Source: Thiobacillus sp. UBA2597 | Lineage (GTDB): Bacteria > Pseudomonadota > Gammaproteobacteria > Burkholderiales > Thiobacillaceae | DNA length: 12,096 bases | NCBI GenBank assembly: GCA_002339725.1 | Contig: DDKN01000073.1 | Span: forward strand, 1-12,096 | Direction: 5' to 3' | Position numbers and translations under genes: made by a program | The notes under the pieces: generated by a model | Told to the model about the DNA's origin: nothing | Database searches by the model: none | What the model saw: only the letters and a program-made list of their open reading frames with translations | Shown: positions 8,304 through 12,096 of the stretch, one piece after another | How the letters are laid out: each line of letters starts with the position of its first letter | How positions within the stretch are numbered: the stretch's first letter is position 1

Positions 8304-8528
8304 ATGGGTGGGTTTAGTATTTGGCATTGGCTGATCGTGTTGGCGGTGGTGCTGCTGGTCTTCGGCACCAAAAAGCTGCGTAACATCGGCAGCGACCTGG
8401 GCGGTGCGGTCAAGGGCTTCAAGGATGCGATGAAGGAAGAGCAGAACAAGCCGACCGAGCTGCCGCGTCAGGGCGAGGCCGGCGGCACGACCATCGAAGG
8501 CGAGGTCAAGGAGAAGAAGCAGAGCTGA
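8304..8528 (+). CDS. tatA: Sec-independent protein translocase subunit TatA
   Basis: TatA forms the size-adaptable pore of the twin-arginine export system, which moves folded, often cofactor-containing proteins across the inner membrane. The 74-residue protein opens MGGFSIWHWL and has one N-terminal membrane helix (about residues 5-20). The invariant Phe20-Gly21 hinge lies in VFGTKKLRNIGSDLG, and an amphipathic helix to about residue 45 precedes a charged, disordered tail. The sequence closely follows E. coli TatA over the first 40 residues, which makes it TatA rather than TatE or TatB. AGGAG at 8291-8295 lies 8 bases before the ATG. It is 34 bases from hinT and is followed by a palindromic spacer before tatB. 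Confidence 0.96.
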   Translation: MGGFSIWHWLIVLAVVLLVFGTKKLRNIGSDLGGAVKGFKDAMKEEQNKPTELPRQGEAGGTTIEGEVKEKKQS

Positions 8529-8529
8529 A

Positions 8530-8586
8530 AGTCGGCCGTCTGCAGCGGACAGCCAGCCATCGGCTGCCGGCTGACAACGGCCAACT
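8530..8586. repeat. Palindromic element in the tatA-tatB spacer
   Basis: The outer arms AGTCGGCCGT (8530-8539) and ACGGCCAACT (8577-8586) are inverted with 9 of 10 matches. Inside, CAGCC at 8550-8554 pairs with GGCTG at 8569-8573, and CAGCC at 8554-8558 pairs with GGCTG at 8562-8566 around a three-base loop. The arms align with each other over most of the 57 bases with small gaps. The structure fills almost the whole 69-base spacer. It resembles REP-type intercistronic palindromes that stabilise upstream mRNA and could help keep TatA in excess over TatB and TatC. That role is inference. Confidence 0.5.
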
Positions 8587-8597
8587 GAAGCGATCTC

Positions 8598-9068
8598 ATG
8601 TTCGATATCGGTTTCACTGAACTGCTGGTGATCGGGGTCGTCGCCCTGATCGTCATCGGGCCGGAACGCCTGCCCAAGGTGGCGCGCACGGCCGGTTCGC
8701 TCTTGGGCCGGCTCAATCGCTATGTCAGCCAGGTCAAGCAGGACGTCGAGCGCGACATTCATCTGGAAGAGCTGCGCAAGGCTCAGAAGGAGATGCAGGC
8801 GGCCGCCCAGCGCTTTGAGATTGTGGCCGAAGAGACCAGCGGTTCCGTTCAAGCCGAGGCCAGCAAGCTGGAACAGGCGTTGGCGCAAACGATCGGGGCT
8901 GTCACCCCGCCGGCTGCCGAGGCATCGGCCAAGTCCGAGGCGGGCGAACCGGAGCAGGCGAGCCTGCTGTCGGAACTGCCGCCGGAGGAGTCGCCAGCGG
9001 AGCCGCAACAGGCCCAGATGGAATTGCCGCTCGAGCCGCTGCCACCCGATCGGGGCAAATCCGCCTGA
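8598..9068 (+). CDS. tatB: Sec-independent protein translocase subunit TatB
   Basis: TatB pairs with TatC to form the receptor for twin-arginine signal peptides. It has 156 residues. The N-terminal signature MFDIGFTELLVIGVVALIVI is a single membrane helix, followed by the TatB-type hinge GPERLPKVARTAG and a long amphipathic, charged helix (about residues 25-80). A tail rich in Ala, Glu and Pro ends in LPLEPLPPDRGKSA. The MFDIGF start and GPERLP motif separate it clearly from TatA. GAAG at 8587-8590, at the edge of the spacer palindrome, is the likely ribosome binding site, 7 bases before the ATG. tatC begins 2 bases after its stop. Confidence 0.96.
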   Translation: MFDIGFTELLVIGVVALIVIGPERLPKVARTAGSLLGRLNRYVSQVKQDVERDIHLEELRKAQKEMQAAAQRFEIVAEETSGSVQAEASKLEQALAQTIGAVTPPAAEASAKSEAGEPEQASLLSELPPEESPAEPQQAQMELPLEPLPPDRGKSA

Positions 9069-9070
9069 TC

Positions 9071-9889
9071 ATGGACAGTCAGGAAACCTTCATCTCACAC
9101 CTGATCGAGATGCGCGACCGGCTGCTCCGGGCCGTGCTGGCCTGGGTTGTGCTGTTCGTCTGCCTGGTCCCTTTCGCCAACGAGCTGTACACCCTGCTGG
9201 CGCAGCCCCTGCTGGAAAAGCTGCCCAAGGGGGGGCAAATGATCGCCACTGAGGTGGTCACCCCCTTTTTCGTGCCGATCAAGGTGGCCATGATGACGGC
9301 CTTCCTCGGTGCCTTGCCTTATATCCTCTACCAGGCCTGGTCTTTCGTGGCCCCGGGGCTGTATGCCCACGAGAAGAAGCTCATCATGCCCTTGGTGATC
9401 TCGAGCGTGGTGCTGTTCCTGTGCGGCATGGCCTTCGCCTATTTCCTGGTTTTCCCGGTGGTGTTTGGTTTCATCGTCAGCATTGCACCGGCCGGGGTGG
9501 CGGTGATGACCGACATCAACAAATATCTCGATTTCGTCATCACCCTGTTTCTGGCCTTCGGGGTCACCTTCGAGGTGCCCATCGTGGTCGTGGCCCTGGC
9601 CGGCATGGGCATGGTCAGCGTCGAGCAGTTCAAGCAGGCGCGCCCCTATGTCATCGTCGGTGCCTTCGTGATCGGCGCCATCTTCACCCCGCCGGATGTG
9701 ATCTCCCAGATCATGCTCGCGGTGCCGCTCTGGCTGCTCTATGAAGTGGGCGTCGTGGTGGCCGGCCTGATCGAGAAGAAAAAGGCCGAGGGTTCGGCCG
9801 CAGCGGAAGAGGAAGGCTACCGCCCCTTGTCCGAGGAGGAACTCGAGGCCGAACTGGACCGGATGGAAAACGAACAGGATCGGCGCTGA
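9071..9889 (+). CDS. tatC: Sec-independent protein translocase subunit TatC
   Basis: TatC is the polytopic core of the twin-arginine receptor and reads the RR signal. The 272-residue protein shows the six expected membrane helices, at roughly residues 18-38, 67-95, 105-132, 150-175, 190-205 and 210-233. Conserved polar residues by alignment with E. coli include Glu13 in SHLIEMRDRLL, Glu101 in APGLYAHEKKL (E. coli Glu103, signal contact) and Glu168 in GVTFEVPIV. The segment TPPDVISQ before the last helix is also conserved. The charged C-terminal tail (EKKKAEGSAAAEEEG...) is cytoplasmic. The ATG at 9071 follows tatB by 2 bases and has no strong ribosome binding site of its own, which suggests coupling. 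It is the last gene before the strong terminator. Confidence 0.98.
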   Translation: MDSQETFISHLIEMRDRLLRAVLAWVVLFVCLVPFANELYTLLAQPLLEKLPKGGQMIATEVVTPFFVPIKVAMMTAFLGALPYILYQAWSFVAPGLYAHEKKLIMPLVISSVVLFLCGMAFAYFLVFPVVFGFIVSIAPAGVAVMTDINKYLDFVITLFLAFGVTFEVPIVVVALAGMGMVSVEQFKQARPYVIVGAFVIGAIFTPPDVISQIMLAVPLWLLYEVGVVVAGLIEKKKAEGSAAAEEEGYRPLSEEELEAELDRMENEQDRR

Positions 9890-9917
9890 GTACGCACCAT
9901 AGGCGTGCGCAAATACG

Positions 9918-9948
9918 CAAAACGCCCCTGCATGGGGCGTTTTGTTTT
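9918..9948 (+). terminator. Strong intrinsic terminator after tatC
   Basis: A perfect 11-base stem, CAAAACGCCCC (9918-9928) with GGGGCGTTTTG (9934-9944), encloses the loop TGCAT and is followed by TTTT at 9945-9948. The A/T ends of the stem also give an A tract on the opposite strand. It starts 28 bases after the tatC stop and should end the long his-hinT-tat transcript, insulating amt from it. Confidence 0.9.
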
Positions 9949-9979
9949 GGTGCGTCCGCTCCAACCCCTTGATTCTTAA

Positions 9980-9996
9980 TGCACCAATTTAAGGCA
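9980..9996 (+). promoter_or_regulatory. Possible NtrC half-site near the amt promoter
   Basis: TGCACCA at 9980-9986 is an exact half of the NtrC palindrome TGCACCA-N3-TGGTGCA. The other half at the right spacing (TAAGGCA, 9990-9996) matches only 4 of 7 bases and overlaps the -24 element. Additional exact half-sites lie upstream: GCACCA at 9894-9899 and TGGTGC at 9948-9953. Single half-sites are weak evidence. Confidence 0.25.
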
Positions 9997-10007
9997 CGGG
10001 TCTTGCT
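9992..10007 (+). promoter_or_regulatory. Predicted sigma-54 (RpoN) promoter of amt
   Basis: AGGCACGGGTCTTGCT matches the sigma-54 consensus TGGCACG-N4-TTGCW at every defined position except the first base. The invariant GG (9993-9994) and GC (10005-10006) are separated by exactly 10 bases, as the -24/-12 elements require. The predicted transcription start is near 10018, 22 bases before the amt ATG. Nitrogen-controlled amt genes commonly use this promoter class with the activator NtrC. Confidence 0.75.
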
Positions 10008-10039
10008 TGCCATTAGCCGATTCATTGTTGGAGCTGCTC

Positions 10040-11242
10040 ATGGACGCATTCAAATCCGGTGCCGACGTAGTTTTTTTGCTCATGGGGGCGGTCATGGTCC
10101 TGGCCATGCACGCGGGCTTTGCCTTTCTCGAGCTGGGCACGGTGCGCAAGAAAAACCAGGTCAATGCCCTGGTCAAGATCCTCACCGATTTCAGCGTGTC
10201 GACGATCGCCTATTTCTTCATCGGCTATGGATTGGCCTATGGTGTCGACTTCATGAGCGGGGCGGGCAGCCTGACCCAGAAGAACGGCTACGACCTGGTG
10301 AAGTTCTTCTTCCTGCTCACCTTCGCCGCCGCCATCCCGGCCATCATCTCCGGCGGCATCGCCGAGCGGGCCAAGTTCAATCCGCAACTGGCGGCCACCT
10401 TCATCCTGGTCGGCTTCGTCTACCCCTTCTACGAGGGCCTGGTCTGGAACAACAACCTCGGCTTTCAGGACTGGCTCAATGCCGCTTTCGAGGCCAAGTT
10501 CCATGATTTTGCCGGCTCGGTGGTGGTGCATGCCGTGGGGGGCTGGATCGCGCTGCCGGCCGTGCTGTTGCTCGGCGCCCGGCGCGGCCGTTACCGCCAG
10601 GACGGTCTGATGTCGGCACATCCGCCCTCGAGCATCCCCTTCCTCGCGCTCGGCGCCTGGATCCTCACCGTCGGCTGGTTCGGCTTCAACGTCATGTCGG
10701 CCCAGAGTGTCGAGGCCGCTTCGGGCCTGGTCGCGGTCAATTCGCTCATGGCCATGGTCGGCGGCACCCTGGCGGCCCTGGTGATCGGCCGCAACGACCC
10801 GGGCTTCATTCATAACGGCCCGCTCGCCGGTCTGGTTGCGGTCTGTGCCGGTTCGGATCTGATGCATCCGGCTGGTGCCCTGGCAACCGGGGTGATCGCC
10901 GGTGCCCTGTTCGTCTGGATGTTCACCATCACCCAGAACAAATGGCGCATCGACGACGTGCTCGGCGTCTGGCCGCTGCACGGCCTGTGCGGCGCCTGGG
11001 GCGGCATCGCGGCCGGCATCTTCGGCCTGCAGACCCTGGGCGGCCTCGGCGGCGTCAGCCTGGCCGCGCAGGTGTTCGGCACCTTGCTCGGCATCGCGCT
11101 GGCCCTGATCGGCGGGTTCGTGGTTTATGGCGTGCTCAAGCTGACGGTGGGCATCCGCCTCGACGCCGAGGCCGAGTTCAACGGCGCCGATCTGGCCATC
11201 CACAAGATCTCGGCCACGCCGGAACGGGAGACCAACTGGTAA
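10040..11242 (+). CDS. amt: Ammonium transporter (Amt/AmtB family)
   Basis: Amt is a trimeric inner-membrane channel that takes up ammonium. The 400 residues are almost entirely hydrophobic, with about 11 membrane helices beginning VVFLLMGAVMVLAMHAGFAF. The pore landmarks align with E. coli AmtB. These are the twin histidines His164 (FAGSVVVHAVGGW) and His314 (VWPLHGLCGAWGG), Asp156 before the first histidine, the Phe gates Phe95 (LTFAAA) and Phe216 in WFGFNVMSA, and Ser220. GGIAERAKF is the family hallmark. ATG 10040 is chosen because GGAG at 10030-10033 precedes it by 6 bases. An upstream in-frame TTG at 10007 falls in the -12 promoter element and would not be transcribed. No glnK partner is adjacent, unlike many amt loci. 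The stop lies 6 bases from the end of the convergent minus-strand gene. Confidence 0.95.
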   Translation: MDAFKSGADVVFLLMGAVMVLAMHAGFAFLELGTVRKKNQVNALVKILTDFSVSTIAYFFIGYGLAYGVDFMSGAGSLTQKNGYDLVKFFFLLTFAAAIPAIISGGIAERAKFNPQLAATFILVGFVYPFYEGLVWNNNLGFQDWLNAAFEAKFHDFAGSVVVHAVGGWIALPAVLLLGARRGRYRQDGLMSAHPPSSIPFLALGAWILTVGWFGFNVMSAQSVEAASGLVAVNSLMAMVGGTLAALVIGRNDPGFIHNGPLAGLVAVCAGSDLMHPAGALATGVIAGALFVWMFTITQNKWRIDDVLGVWPLHGLCGAWGGIAAGIFGLQTLGGLGGVSLAAQVFGTLLGIALALIGGFVVYGVLKLTVGIRLDAEAEFNGADLAIHKISATPERETNW

Positions 11243-11248
11243 GCCGGC

Positions 11249-11950
11249 TCAGCCTTTTTCCGCCGGGGCTTCGCCCAGCTTGGCGTCGACCTGCTCGTCG
11301 AAACTCTTGCCATGCCGGAAGCGGTGATAAAGCTGCGCCCCCAGGATGCCGGCCACGATGAACAGGGTGACGCCGAGGACGATGTGCCAGGCGCTGTCGA
11401 CCTGGACCCCGCCGCCGACCAGGGCGAAGACCAGGCTCTGCGGCAGATAGCCGAGCAGGGAGGCGGTGAAGAAGGGGAGGCTGCGCACGCGGGAGACGCC
11501 GGCCACCAGGTTGGTCACCAGGTTGCTACCGACCGGCAGCAGTCGGATGAGCAGGGTCATGCTGAACGGGTTGTTCTGGACGAAGTCGTCCAGCTTGCGG
11601 ATGCGGCCGGAGTATCGCGCCGAAATCAGGGAACGGCCCAGCAAGCGGGCATAGTAAAAGGCCAGAACGCAGCCGAGCCCGGCCGCCAGAGTCGCCAGCA
11701 GGGTGCCGGTCCAGATGCCATAGGCATAACCGCCAAGGAAGGCGATCACCTGACGCGGCACGCCGATGGCGGTGGCCAGACCGCCGATCGCCAGGAACAG
11801 CAGATCGCCGCTTAGCCCCTGGCCGCGCACCTCGCGGTCGATCCATTGCTCGTCGAGCAGGCTGGCCAGCTGGGTGGTTTTGACAAGATAACCCAGGAGA
11901 GCCAGGGAGGCGATGACGGCCAGCCCGCGCAGGATGACACGATAATTCAT
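11249..11950 (-). CDS. TVP38/TMEM64 family (VTT domain) inner-membrane protein
   Basis: This is a predicted polytopic inner-membrane protein of 233 residues from ATG 11950. The VTT (SNARE-associated/DedA-like) domain shows as a first membrane helix (about residues 7-23) and the re-entrant-type segment AIGVPRQVIAFLGGYAYG. A glycine-rich helix, GTLLATLAAGLGCVLAFYYA, and the motif LIRLLPVGSNLVTNLVAGVSRV follow, then LPFFTASLLGYLPQSLVFAL and a last helix near residues 190-207 before a charged tail. Relatives are implicated in lipid scrambling or membrane homeostasis, but the function of bacterial TVP38 members is not settled, so no symbol is given. An in-frame GTG at 11998 would add 16 residues, but it lies upstream of the predicted -10 element. 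No Shine-Dalgarno sequence precedes ATG 11950, which may be translated from a short leader. Confidence 0.88.
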   Translation of the reverse strand: MNYRVILRGLAVIASLALLGYLVKTTQLASLLDEQWIDREVRGQGLSGDLLFLAIGGLATAIGVPRQVIAFLGGYAYGIWTGTLLATLAAGLGCVLAFYYARLLGRSLISARYSGRIRKLDDFVQNNPFSMTLLIRLLPVGSNLVTNLVAGVSRVRSLPFFTASLLGYLPQSLVFALVGGGVQVDSAWHIVLGVTLFIVAGILGAQLYHRFRHGKSFDEQVDAKLGEAPAEKG

Positions 11951-11988
11951 GGAGGATGGCAGGCCATCGAACAGACGCAAGGACCGGC

Positions 11989-11997
11989 ATTCTAGCA
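11989..11997 (-). promoter_or_regulatory. Possible extended -10 promoter for the VTT-domain gene
   Basis: On the minus strand TGCTAGAAT combines the extended -10 TGN with TAGAAT (5 of 6 to TATAAT). No good -35 lies 16-18 bases upstream, which is tolerable for an extended -10 promoter. Transcription would begin near 11982, giving a leader of about 30 bases before ATG 11950. Confidence 0.35.
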
Positions 11998-12076
11998 CTT
12001 GTCAGAGCGCCGCTTGCCGGCTGCTGCCTTGTTTTGACCGCGTGTTGCGTGTATCCTCTCGCGCTCTCTAATCTAA

Positions 12077-12089
12077 GCCGCGCAGCGGC
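12077..12089. repeat. Small GC hairpin at the right edge
   Basis: GCCGC (12077-12081) and GCGGC (12085-12089) form a perfect five-base stem around GCA. It lies in the gene-free right edge (11951-12096), where nothing else was recognised apart from the minus-strand promoter candidate. The next gene is outside the window, so its role cannot be judged. Confidence 0.25.
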
Positions 12090-12096
12090 GGCCGGA

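Noticed and set aside
10007..10039. TTG 10007 as the amt start
   Set aside because: It overlaps the -12 element of the predicted sigma-54 promoter and so precedes the transcription start. ATG 10040 has a good GGAG.
11951..11998. GTG 11998 as the start of the VTT-domain protein
   Set aside because: The codon lies upstream of the predicted -10 box, and the extra 16 residues are polar and unlike the membrane-protein N-terminus.
12034..12057. TTGACC...TATCCT as a rightward promoter at the window edge
   Set aside because: The spacing is only 12 bases, far from 16-18, and no downstream gene is visible to support it.

Overview
The window is GC-rich, gene-dense chromosomal DNA. The order murA-hisG-hisD-hisC-hisB-hisH-hisA-hisF-hisI-hisE-HIT-tatA-tatB-tatC, together with a short-form HisG and a monofunctional HisB, is an arrangement I associate with Betaproteobacteria (Burkholderiales, Rhodocyclales and Hydrogenophilales-like genomes). 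Genus cannot be fixed from the sequence alone. No phage, insertion-sequence transposase, CRISPR array, rRNA or tRNA was recognised.

Layout. Positions 1-984 hold the 3' part of murA (peptidoglycan precursor synthesis). Positions 1115-7937 hold nine histidine genes on the + strand, encoding the pathway from PRPP/ATP to histidine except the final phosphatase (no hisN/hisB-N activity is seen) and HisZ, the partner a short HisG needs. A HIT-family nucleotide hydrolase overlaps hisE, and tatA, tatB and tatC (twin-arginine protein export) follow in the same direction up to 9889. A strong intrinsic terminator at 9918-9948 closes this transcription block. Next comes amt, a complete ammonium transporter, with a near-consensus sigma-54 promoter at 9992-10007 just before its ATG. 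A VTT/TVP38-family membrane protein on the minus strand (11249-11950) converges on amt with 6 bases between the two stops.

How the genes work together. The his genes are packed with overlaps or short gaps (hisA/hisF 1 base, hisI/hisE 4 bases, hisE/hinT 4 bases, hisH/hisA 2 bases), so they are probably one polycistronic unit that may run on into hinT and tat. HisH and HisF form the glutamine amidotransferase/cyclase that also links histidine to purine synthesis through AICAR. TatA/B/C assemble the export translocon. Amt is predicted to be separately controlled by nitrogen status.

The coding content is ordinary. The unusual material is in the spacers. Several carry imperfect palindromes (990-1090, 3100-3145, 7086-7232, 8530-8586). 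Three spacers are also crossed from end to end by a small open frame that overlaps the upstream stop, or begins a few bases after it, and overlaps the downstream start. No gene-free stretch exceeds about 150 bases. The largest are 9890-10039 (terminator plus sigma-54 promoter), 7090-7233 (palindromic element), 985-1114 (palindromic element) and the right edge 11951-12096 (promoter-like sequence for the minus-strand gene and a small GC hairpin).
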